This document shows, piece by piece, positions 35,318 through 44,890 of a stretch of 64,000 nt of DNA. The DNA is taken from assembly GCA_032433765.1 (NCBI GenBank), contig JAVIAB010000051.1, positions 75,881,212 through 75,945,211 on the forward strand. The letters are read 5' to 3'. The notes beneath the pieces are model-generated. The model was not told the origin of the DNA. It saw only the letters and a program-made list of their open reading frames with translations, and did not search any database. The stretch's first letter is position 1. The number at the start of each line of letters is the position of its first letter. Both the position numbers and the translations under genes were made by a program. The DNA comes from Megaustenia siamemsis. Taxonomy: Eukaryota > Mollusca > Gastropoda > Stylommatophora > Ariophantidae.

Positions 35318-36421
35318 AGATGTAGAAAAATGTAATTCGTTTCCAAGATGGCGGAACTAAGTCACGTTCTCTCTATCGCTGCAGAAATTGCTTTGGAACC
35401 TTATCACTTTCGGGTTTCCGTTACAATTTTCTGCATTCCAGTCGAAATGATGTTCTACTTGTCATATCTGCGCCATTGAATTGGCGTTGCACGCACGGCA
35501 ATACTCCGTTTTGACAAATCAAGTGTTGTGAATGCGCATTCCACCGTCTAATGTTGATCTGCGTTTTACGTCACACTCAGTGTGACACTGAGTGTTGTTC
35601 AATGACCGGTTGATGGAGATGCTTGCCGCAAGTTATTTACAATTTCCAACGCATTAATGTGGTGGACTCTGTCAAATCAGCCGAAGTTTTATCTCTTTGG
35701 GAAGTTTGCACCATGTTTCATTCGTTGTAGACTGCATTCAATAGAGTAATCATGAATACATGGGCGCAGCCATATTGTGCGTGCTATGTCATCATATTGT
35801 TTCATCGTGTGTCACAAGACCGACCATGCGCTAATCTTGCGATCTGTTGTTTGGTGTGCAACGGGGATAATCTGACGACGAACTGTGTTTAGTATGTTCG
35901 GAGTTGGAGTCAAACACGATGTCCTAACATCATCAAGCGCTATACATTTAAATACTATGACGATCATCATTTTCAGGAGGACGTGATCTTCCGGGCAATG
36001 TGGTGGATAGTCGGCAGGAACCAGTGAAGGCTATGTCTGAAAAGTGTTCCTTGTTGCAGTTTCCTCATATTCCAAGTCCGGCTTGTTGCAGGAGCTACTG
36101 AGTTAAGTGCTCCGTGCACACCGTGAGCTGTGTGTTTCATCCGTTTTGATCATGTTCCGATATTCCAATTGCTTACGATGAATGCTGATATCGTATGACA
36201 GGGAACAGTTGGCTGTGTTAACTTTCTATGCGGTTTCGCCTTATGTCTTTTGGCGTGTGCTGAGACTGCTATGATGGGGACTACAGCTACCGTTCTTTGT
36301 TTGGGAGATGAGTTAGTAATTCAGATGATTCCATTGGCACGGACGGTTGAGCAATTATGGATTTTAATTCGTTTGCAGTGAAACCGGGGCCTTCCATAAC
36401 CATAACCATAACCATAACCAT
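35318..36421 (+). mobile_element. Unnamed 1.1-kb non-coding retroposed element, copy 1
   Basis: This 1104-bp insert lies inside the 3' part of the RNase H LINE, between perfect 13-bp TSDs. It has no significant ORF. It is matched along its length by 39304-40379 (reverse orientation), and its last 390 bp by 56820-57211. Conserved blocks include GTGTTCCTTGTTGCAGTTTC, CAAGTCCGGCTTGTTGCAGG, GGAACAGTTGGCTGTGTT and GCAATTATGGATTTTAATTC. It ends CCTTCCATAACCATAACC, a (CCATAA)n tail. Variable TSD length, a simple-repeat 3' tail and a 5'-truncated sister show target-primed reverse transcription. It could be a non-autonomous element or the 3' UTR of an unseen LINE. Confidence 0.85.
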
Positions 36422-36434
36422 AATCAGATGTATC

Positions 36435-36575
36435 TATAATCAACACCTTACAGGAACAGTCAGTCTGCCTGCTACGCTTCGAGAAATGCTTGGGCGGTCG
36501 GTGTAGCTGATATGGGGATGCCCGACTGCAGTGAAACCGATTCGATGAATAGAATAGAATATCTGGAAACATACA
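36435..36575 (+). mobile_element. 3' terminus of the RNase H LINE
   Basis: After the right TSD the frame of 35031-35317 continues as IINTLQEQSVCLLRFEKCLG, followed by non-coding sequence and GAATAGAATAGAATAT, a probable (GAATA)n tail. Confidence 0.6.
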
Positions 36576-36684
36576 AACCAGCCTGGCCAAACAATTAGAG
36601 ATTGAAAAGTAAAGACAACGTGGTACTCAAATGTGCTATGCTGAAGTCGATAGTGTTGGCTTGAAAGGCACAGTTAGTTCAGGA

Positions 36685-36905
36685 GACAAATAATAACAAA
36701 TAAATATTATTATGGAGGGAAACTTCTGAGGCGATAGATCTGCGAATCATTTCGAGGGAAGAGCTATGTTTACAACATTCGGGAAAAAAAATCACAAATA
36801 CACAACAACAGAAAAAAAAGAAAGAACAATATATGGTCTGAACCCGTACTGCTCGACACATCTCCTTACCATGAGAATAAAAAGCTAGAGCACACGGCCA
36901 ACTCA
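36685..36905 (-). repeat. tRNA-derived SINE, family 3, left arm of an inverted pair
   Basis: On the minus strand a tRNA-like head reads TAGCTGAGTTGGCCGTGTGC (A box) and CGGGTTCAGACCA (B box), followed by a body ending in AAGTTTCCCTCCATAATAAT and an AT-rich tail. A partial copy with a better B box lies at 42530-42760. Confidence 0.75.
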
Positions 36906-36974
36906 GCTACCTAAAAAGATAGCTATCATGGGCAATGTCTTTTACGCATGCATGTTGATTATTTGTGATTTTTT

Positions 36975-37075
36975 TCCAAGGTTTGTAAACATACCTCTTC
37001 CCTCGAAATGATTCGCAGATCTATCGCTTCAGAAGTTTCCCCCCCCCCCCCAAAATAATATTTATTAAAATTATT
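36975..37075 (+). repeat. SINE family 3 3' end, right arm of an inverted pair
   Basis: The plus strand reads TTTGTAAACATACCTCTTCC, CGAAATGATTCGCAGATCTA and a C-tract, matching the inverse of 36690-36770 at about 80 bp. Both arms could pair into a long hairpin spanning about 390 bp. Confidence 0.85.
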
Positions 37076-37261
37076 CGCAACTTGCTGCAAACCGCAGCAC
37101 AACGCATCCACAGTTGCTTGGCGATATTGCCTACTTCTTGGCGAAGTACGATTCGTTGTACCTCAGACTAAGTCTTCTAGCTTATGTGAGGCCGAAAGTG
37201 CCATCCAAAACATTAAGGCAAAACCTGCGTTGGTTTAGGTCTGAAGCATTAGTCCCGAAGA

Positions 37262-37700
37262 GATGTGTCAAGAGTATATAATCAGCTTACATGGAGAACA
37301 ACAAAATTGACAATCACGAAGATACAGACTTTCATTAATGGATGCTTACGCAGGATAAAAGGATGGAAATGGCAGGACAAAATCACTAACATAGAATTAT
37401 GGAAATGTACCAGTCAAACACCAGTGGATAAAGAGATACAGCGAAGACGACGGCGCTGGATAGGACACAACTACGGAAGCCAACTGAGAGTATTACACAA
37501 CAGGCCCTTTTTTTGGAATCCCCAGGGGAAAAGACAAAGAGGAAGACCAATGAATTCTTGGAGAAGATAGATAGAAGCAGAGATGAAGATGATGGGGAAG
37601 ACATGGAATGATTTTAAAAGAATGGCAAAAAACAGAACGACTTGGAAAGTGTTTGTTGAAGCACTGGGAGCTAAAAAGGTAGAAGAAGAAGAAGAAGATA
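37262..37700 (+). mobile_element. LINE C-terminal fragment
   Basis: An open 101-codon frame (37265-37570) reads MSRVYNQLTWRTTKLTITKI, KIQTFINGCLRRIKGWKWQD, RRRRRWIGHNYGSQLRVLHN and GKRQRGRPMNSWRR, then a stop, KMMGKTWNDFKRMAKNRTTW in another frame and a GAAGAAGAAGAAGA tail. It is the best-preserved copy here of the family also seen at 18660 and 27085. Confidence 0.87.
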
Positions 37701-38340
37701 TAATCTGCTTTACTGCAGCTTCGCATTTGATGCATTTATATGTATTTCTGTACCTTGACCCTCAAAAGAGTTAAACAGTTGCGAGTCTCATCTTCTTTGA
37801 TAATGGCAGTGAATCTATGCCAAATGAACGTCCTCTTAAGAATGGATGATGAACAGGTGTTATCGTCACGCAAATGCAGCAGCAGAGTAATAATAAGAAG
37901 ATGATGAGAAAGATGAACAAGAAGGAAAAAAACCACAGTAATATTAAGAGGGTGACTTCACATAGCTGTTGTAAATATTACATGCCGCGAAGAATGTAAA
38001 AAAAGGAGATATTCTTCTCTTTTGATTCGATCATGGCTCACTCAGAGTAGGATTCCGGACTTTCTTATGAAGGCAGCTGTCTGTTTACGTGATTCAGTTG
38101 CCCTATATAGTTAAAAAAAAAAATAGGATATATGAAAATCTTGAAAGTGAGACTAAAGGAAACAGCAAACAACGCGACGAGCATTATGCAAGACATACAA
38201 CAAAGTATTGACTTGACTACTGCATTTTTCTCGATGCTAAAATGCAACCGAAGGCATGTATACTTTCCTTGCTGATTTGGGAAGATGTTAGCAGCGAGAA
38301 AAAGCATTGACCAAGATCTCCTTAAAATACTGCTGTCTAG
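37701..38340. other. Unassigned sequence with a short interspersed block
   Basis: The block at about 38028-38095 (CAGAGTAGGATTCCGGACTT, then AAGGCAGCTGTCTGTTTA) recurs at about 47473-47530. No gene was seen. Confidence 0.45.
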
Positions 38341-38344
38341 TTCA

Positions 38345-39105
38345 GTTTAGTTTAGTCGATAAATTATCCCCATTTCACATAGGACAAGTCCATTGATGCC
38401 CAGATCTTTTACGAAGAATATCAACAACGTGTAGCGACTAACGACGTCGGTGTTGTGTTGGTTGGTAAGTCTTCTTTGGATTCCTACGTACAGTTCTCGT
38501 CTGGCATCTCCCAACTTGATATGATATTCGTGAAGTCTGTTCATGGCTGCGGATTCAGGGTCATTGTTTGAGTTGTTTCTTCGTTCAGCGTATCTGAGGG
38601 CATTTCGAATGTCAAAGCGGTCCATTGCCCTTTCGCACTCAACATCAGCCAAATTGGCAAGTCTGTCAGCATGTTCATTATCTCTTACACCCACATGCCC
38701 TGGCACGAAAATGAGGCAAACATATCTTAGAACAGACCTCACCAGAGACTCTAACCACAGTCGTCGAGCACAGCTAGTTACGATCTTTCTACTCATTTTA
38801 TCACTCTTTACTACTTTCTACTCATCCATACTCATTGAATCACTAAGGTAACACACATGTGTATAAGTTTGTGTCTCAAGCCATGCTAATGCTTTTGTAG
38901 CGGTCATATTACCATGGTCAAACTACTTGTAGTCAACACGAAAGTACCGCTGTCTTCCTTCAGAGTTCTGCCTCTAACATTAGCCGTGAAAGCCCACGAG
39001 CTCCGTACGTGCCGAATAACAGACCCATCTGTGTAAATAGCTGAGTCACTAGCTGCTGTCTAATACTACGAAGTTAATACTTCCCTCCCTTTGACTTCAA
39101 TAAAT
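38345..39105 (-). mobile_element. LINE RNase H and C-terminal region
   Basis: Minus-strand pieces are IYTDGSVIRHVRSSWAF (first catalytic Asp, about 39000-39050), RGRTLKEDSGTFVLTT, a weak SDSMS-like box near 38830, then LIFVPGHVGVRDNEHADRLA (His and last Asp, about 38650-38715), NRLHEYHIKLGDARRELYVG and RRLTNQHNTDVVSRYTLLIF, ending in a (TAAAC)n-like tail near 38345. It is a 5'-truncated, frame-broken copy, different from the RNase H elements at 23925 and 33381. Confidence 0.85.
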
Positions 39106-39164
39106 TGGCGGTAAAGCAGTGATTAGCGCTCCCTAATGAGGAGAAGAGGTCAGGTTCACTCACT

Positions 39165-39303
39165 GACCGACAGACTTCTATGCTGACCAACAGACTTATA
39201 TACTGACCGACAGATTTATATGCTGATAGACCGGCAGATTTATATGCTGACCGACAGATTCATAGGCTGACCGACAGATTTATATGCTGACCGATAGATT
39301 TAT
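39165..39303. repeat. 20-bp tandem repeat, left part (GACCGACAGATTTATATGCT)
   Basis: About seven imperfect units. The array is cut by the 1.1-kb element and continues at 40391. The last unit has GATAGATTTAT, which is repeated at 40380-40390 as the TSD. Confidence 0.9.
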
Positions 39304-40379
39304 TTGTTTATCTGGTTATGGAAGGCCCTGGTATCACTGCAAACGAATTAAAATCCATAATTGCTCAACCGCCCGTGCCAGCGGAATCATCCGAATTAAT
39401 ATCTCATCTCCCAAACAAAGAAAGGTAACTGTAGTCCTCATCGTAGTAGTCTCAGCACACGCCAAAAGGCATAAGGCGAAAGCGCGCAGAAAGTGAACAC
39501 AGCCAACTGTTCCCTGTCATACGATATCATCATTCATCGTAAACAATTGGAATGTAAACATGATCAAAACGGATGAGACACACAGCTCACGGTGTGCACA
39601 GAGCACTTGACTCAGTAGCTCCTGCAACAAGCCGGACTTGGAATATGAGGAAACTGCAACAAGGAACACTTTTCATGCATAGCCTTCAATTGTTCCCGCC
39701 GCCTATCCACCATATACCGGAAGTTCACGTCCTCTTGAAAATGATGATCGTCGTATTTTTAACAAATGTATAGCGCTTGATGATGTTAGGCCATCGTTAT
39801 TGACTCCAATTCCGAACATATAAGCACACAGTTAGTCGTCAGATTATCCCCGTTGCACATCAAACAACAGACCGTAAGATTAGCGTACGGCCGGTCTAGG
39901 GATGTAGGATGAGCCATTACGATGACGTAGCACACAACAATGTTGTACACACAGCAATTTCACTCCTTTTAGAATTATAATTACTCTAGTGAAAGAAAGC
40001 CTACGACGAACAAAACACGGTGCAAATTCCTTAAAGAGATAAAACTGCGACTGACGAAGTAGTTTACATTAATGAGTAACATGGAAATAACTTGCGTCAA
40101 GGAATTCCAATAACGGTCATGAACAGCACCAGTGTGACGTAAAGATCAAGTCTAGACGGTGAAAGGTCGCATTCACAACACTTGATTTGTTAAAAAGGGA
40201 CTGTTGCCGGCGTACGACTTCACTTTAGCGGCGCAGATGTAATAAGTAGATCATCATTTTTACTTTAACGTAGAAAAGTGCAATGGAGAACCGAAATTAA
40301 TCAGACCCCGAATGCACTTTCTGCAGCGATCGAGAGAACGTGACCTAGATCCACCATCTTTACAACGGAAGTCCCAATA
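39304..40379 (-). mobile_element. Unnamed 1.1-kb non-coding retroposed element, copy 2
   Basis: A 1076-bp reverse-orientation copy of 35318-36421, similar along its whole length with many substitutions. Its 5' end (at 40379) falls within about 25 bp of the 5' end of copy 1, which suggests both are near full length. The 3' tail reads CCATAACCAGATAAACAA. The 11-bp word GATAGATTTAT flanks it (39293-39303 and 40380-40390). No long ORF is present. Confidence 0.85.
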
Positions 40380-40390
40380 GATAGATTTAT

Positions 40391-40495
40391 ATGCTGACCG
40401 ACAGATTTATATGCTGATCAACCCACAGACTTATATGCTGACCGACAGACTTATATGCTGATCTACCGACAGACTTATATGCTGACCGTGTCTTT
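40391..40495. repeat. 20-bp tandem repeat, right part
   Basis: Continuation of the GACCGACAGA(T/C)TTATATGCT array after the insertion; about five units before it fades at GACCGTGTCT. Confidence 0.88.
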
Positions 40496-41589
40496 AAATG
40501 AGTACCGAAGATTTCTTTTTGACCAGAAAGAAGGCCTGGCGTAGTGCCGATCATATTATGTTGATCAATGGTAACAATATTACGGATATTAACACCATAC
40601 TCTCTATAAGCAACACATATTGCGTATCTCTTCTGTTCTTTCCTTCTTTTTCTACCAAATAAATGGATGTGTGTGTGTGTATATATATATACATACTCGT
40701 GTGTTGCGGCTTTACTGTAATTATTGAAATTCATTATTAAGTGTTGATGCAATATGTACAATTGAGAAAGTGAAACATTTGGTAAGAACAGGTATTGCTG
40801 CGCAGACATTGATGAAAACAAGGAAGAACGTATTAACATTATTAGTCTAACTCGACGAAATAGAGTCGAGTTGGTATGAAGTATCACGAGCATTGCAGGA
40901 TGTGAGAACGCAACGCGACCGTTCAAAACTGACAAAGTTGTGTCCCTTGTTAAAGGATTGGTATACATACTTCTGTATAGTATGTCATGTTCTATATATG
41001 TATCGTTTCTCGCTTCTACGGCCTTGTAGTTGTCTTCTTCTTGGCGAGGCACGACCCGTACAATGTCAAACTATGTCTTCTAGGTTATATTAAACCGCAA
41101 TTGGCTTTTCTTTTTTCTTTTTTTTTAATGGAGCGAAGGCTACTTTTTTTTTTCAATATAGTCTTGTTGTTGTACACCATTAACATTTTAAAAATAAATT
41201 TTGTTGTTTCAATTCAACAGGAATGTCGATTTTATGATGGTTTAGTTTATAATCACCGATTAACGCCAATAGTGCAAGGGAGTATAGTCAGATAAAAGAA
41301 TCAAGAAATGGCAGAGCATGGTACAATGCATTTGTTTATTTTTTAAAACTCTGGACAAAAATTTCTCACCCATAAAAGTATGAAATGCGTAAAAAATATT
41401 ACTTTGTCCTTTGTCCTTTGAACATTATTTTCATGTTTTGCAACAACTCTTTTTAATTTCATGTTTGCTACTCTTCTTCTTCCTCTATCTTTTAACTTCA
41501 TGTGGAACATAGATCTTGAAAAAAAAAAACTTTTCCTGTTTGCGTCATTCCCTTAATTTCGCTTCATGAATTCCTCATCTTCTTCATCT
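40496..41589. other. Unassigned sequence
   Basis: A (GT)n-(AT)n microsatellite lies at about 40670-40692. The block 41033-41094 is one of three copies of a short motif (see 28710 and 37132). A 221-codon minus frame at 40387-41052 partly reads through the 20-bp repeat and has no domain. Confidence 0.4.
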
Positions 41590-41770
41590 TTGCATCCACA
41601 TATCTCCTTTGTGTATACGCTGGCCTTCCTTTTTGTCTCCTCAACCGATAATTAAAAAAAAAATCTCTCGTGTTATACTTTCAGTTGGCTTTCATAGTTA
41701 TGTCCTGTCCAGTGCCATCTCCTCTGCTGCATTTCTTTGTTCATTGGTGTTTATTCCCACAGGTCTAAGT
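41590..41770 (-). mobile_element. LINE 3'-end fragment
   Basis: On the minus strand this matches the 37262-37700 family: EIQQRRWHWTGHNYESQLKV-like text (about 41690-41760) and RRQKGRPAYTQRRY-like text. It is short and diverged. Confidence 0.65.
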
Positions 41771-42529
41771 TCATTTATGCACTAAAGAACCGTAACACTT
41801 GCGCGACGGAAGATCTACTTCAGATGGCCAGATTGTACCCTGTTGCATTGCCCTGTATACATGATTTCCTATTATCAGTATAGAGAAAGATATGGAGAGA
41901 TACGATCACTCACACCATCAGGCATGTTTCTTGTCGAAAACATTGTAGTTCTTTCTTTGTCTTCATTACAAGAGAGTTCTTTTTGTCGCCGTGAAGTTAT
42001 TACCTTACCTTTGTGTGTATGAGTGTATGCGTGTATGCATGTCTGTGTATGGCAAGAGATCACGAGAGAGAGAGAGAGAGACATAGAAAGAGAGAAGCTA
42101 TTTACAAAGATAGTCAGAAAGAATGTCCATTTGTCAGCAAACATTCAAATAAAGAGACCTCACCCAGTTATATATTAAATACTTCTAGGGGTTAATGAGA
42201 GAAAAACGTATGCATATTTGCACACACAAATCATGGGCGTCTCCAATTGTAACATTCTTGTCAAGAGCAAGATAAACTAATAAGAGAGCCGACATGTAAA
42301 ACAGGACACTCCAACAATTTGGGAGAGTAACTAAAGTAGTTTGAAACGGAAACTGATAAACGATTATAACAATACAATAAAAACAGGAGTGTCTCCGTAG
42401 TACAATGAGACAATCTCCGGCCCATTGTCGTAAAGCAGAAGTCACTGTGTGTCGTTATGACATATTGCTTTAATGCAATGTTTGCATATGTGGTATTTTT
42501 ACAAATAAATACAAGCAACTAACTGAAAA
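41771..42529. other. Unassigned sequence
   Basis: A (GA)n run lies at about 42064-42081. No gene was recognised. Confidence 0.4.
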
Positions 42530-42760
42530 TAGGTGCCAAATAATAATAAATGAATATTATCATGGAGGAAAACTTCCGAGGCGATAATCAGTGAATCAAT
42601 TCAGAGGAAGAGGTATGTTAGCAGCACTCGGAAAAAAATGACAATATTCAACAACAGAAAAAAATATGGACCAAGGCAGGATCGAACCCGTACTCAGTGG
42701 CACAGAGCCTTGCCACGAGAAACATGCTAACTAGAATAAACCCCACGATTCTGCGCACAC
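42530..42760 (-). repeat. tRNA-derived SINE, family 3, partial
   Basis: The minus strand shows a B box GGGTTCGATCCTG (about 42672-42684) and a body matching 36690-36800 (CTCGGAAGTTTTCCTCCATG and an ATTATTTGG tail). The A-box half is eroded. Confidence 0.75.
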
Positions 42761-43679
42761 ATTCTGCGCATCAGATCGTAATTTCCGGTAGGGCCTGACG
42801 TAGGACACGTATTGCATGACCTCATCCGTTGTTGTATCATGTACATTTGGTTTAAATGCAAAGACACCGCATGAGCAGATAGTCGCAACGTGATGTAAAA
42901 GTGCATAAATACTTTTTAAAACATTACATTGCAGTATTATATGTTATGTGGTTATGTTTACTTCTTTAAATCCATTACCAATCTGCTCCTTCAGACTGAG
43001 TAACCATAGGCTCGCCCAAAGTTCAGTGACGTCGATCTTCTAACCAATAGCCCAAATAAACGCTGATAAATGAGCCATGTTTCGTGACTGTTCCTTTGTT
43101 GCCATTAGTCCCGTCTGCACCAAGATTTATGCCAACCTTTGTAAATGCTGTTCTCACGTACTTACGGTTAGTTAGGATAGTAATTTCCCCTGACTAAACT
43201 CTATTTACAATTTCATTCCACAAGAGTTGTCTGCCCAGCATAATTCTCTGTGGCTTCTAAGGATACTATTGTAACTTAAACTGTTTAGTACTCAGATGAA
43301 AAGATTAAATAGCCACAGTTGCCCTATTCATTTTCACGCTGTATTTTGGATCATATAAAACAAACAAAACAAACTTGCTGGAAACATACTGAACCTTTTA
43401 TTAGCAAATAAAAGCTAATCGATGATCAAAATAGGTTAATTTTAATGTGAGGAGGGGGGAAAACGTTCACTCTGTCTTAATTTATTTTTTAACACAAAAT
43501 TGAAATTCCTGTTTCCGAACAATTGTTTGAAAATGTCCAACACTACACTGGGACAGGCACTGTCAATTTCAGAACAAGGGTATGGGTAGAGAATGTACAT
43601 GCTACAGTATCATAGGTAAAATTAGATGCTGGCGTTGATGAAAATATGCTGAATATATGCTGTCGAACTAATGAGTATA
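42761..43679. other. Unassigned sequence
   Basis: Nothing could be supported on either strand. Confidence 0.4.
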
Positions 43680-44890
43680 TAAATATATAGATTTCGAACT
43701 AATCAAAATATACATTGATACTGAACTAACGAAAATAGATATTGATATTGAACTAACGAAAGTAGATATTGATATTGAACTAACAAAAGTAGATATTGAT
43801 ATTGAACTAACAAAAGTAGATATTGATATTGAACTAACAAAAGTAGATATTGATATTGAACTAACAAAAGTAGTATTGATATTGAACTAACGAAAGTAGA
43901 TATTGATATTGAACTAACAAAAGTAGATATTGATATTGAACTAACAAAAGTAGATATTGATATTGAACTAACAAAGGTAGTATTGATATTGAACTAACAA
44001 AAGTAGATATTGATATTGAACTAACAAAAGTAGTATTGATATTGAACTAACAAAAGTAGATATTGATATTGAACTAACAAAAGTAGATATTGATATTGAA
44101 CTAACAAAAGTAGATATTGATATTGAACTAACAAAAGTAGATATTGATATTAAACTAACACAAGTAGATATTGATATTGAACTAACAAAAGTAGTGTTGA
44201 TATTGAACTAACAAAAGTAGATATTGATATTGAACTAACAAAAGTAGATATTGATATTGAACTAAAATAAAAGTAGATATTGATATTGAACTAACACAAG
44301 TAGATATTGATATTGAACTAACACAAGTAGATATTGATATTGAACTAACACAAGTAGATATTGATATTGAACTAACACAAGTAGATATTGATATTGAACT
44401 AACAAAAGTAGTATTGATATTGAACTAACAAAAGTAGATATTGATATTGAACTAACAAAAGTAGTATTGATATTGAACTAACAAAAGTAGATATTGATAT
44501 TGAACTAACAAAAGTAGTATTGATATTGAACTAACAAAAGTAGATATTGATATTGAACTAACAAAAGTAGATATTGATATTGAACTAACACAAGTAGATA
44601 TTGATATTGAACTAACAAAAGTAGTATTGATATTGAACTAACACAAGTAGATATTGATATTGAACTAACAAAAGTAGTATTGATATTGAACTAACAAAAG
44701 TAGATATTGATATTGAACTAACAAAAGTAATATTGATATTGAACTAACAAAAGTAGATATTGATATTGAACTAACAAAAGTAGATATTGATATTGAACTA
44801 ACAAAAGTAGATATTGATATTGAACTAACAAAAGTAGATATTGATATTGAACTAACGAAAGTAGATATTGATATTGAACTAAAATAAAAG
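43680..44890. repeat. Minisatellite, 26/27-bp unit, about 44 copies
   Basis: The unit is GTAGATATTGATATTGAACT plus AACAAAA. Variants lack one A (GTAGTATTG, 26 bp), have CACAAG in place of AAAAG, or contain an AAATAA insertion. The 26-bp variants recur at intervals, suggesting a higher-order structure. The left edge (43680-43740) is more diverged, the right edge ends sharply at 44890. Confidence 0.97.

Noticed and set aside
36395..36425. CCATAA repeats considered as interstitial telomere repeat
   Set aside because: The unit is not TTAGGG or a close variant, and it sits exactly at the 3' end of a retroposed element, so it is a tail.
40387..41052. 221-codon minus ORF
   Set aside because: Its C-terminal part is the translated 20-bp tandem repeat; the rest has no recognisable motif.
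43680..44890. Regular short repeats considered as a CRISPR array
   Set aside because: Units are contiguous with no unique spacers and the context is a eukaryotic genome; it is a minisatellite.
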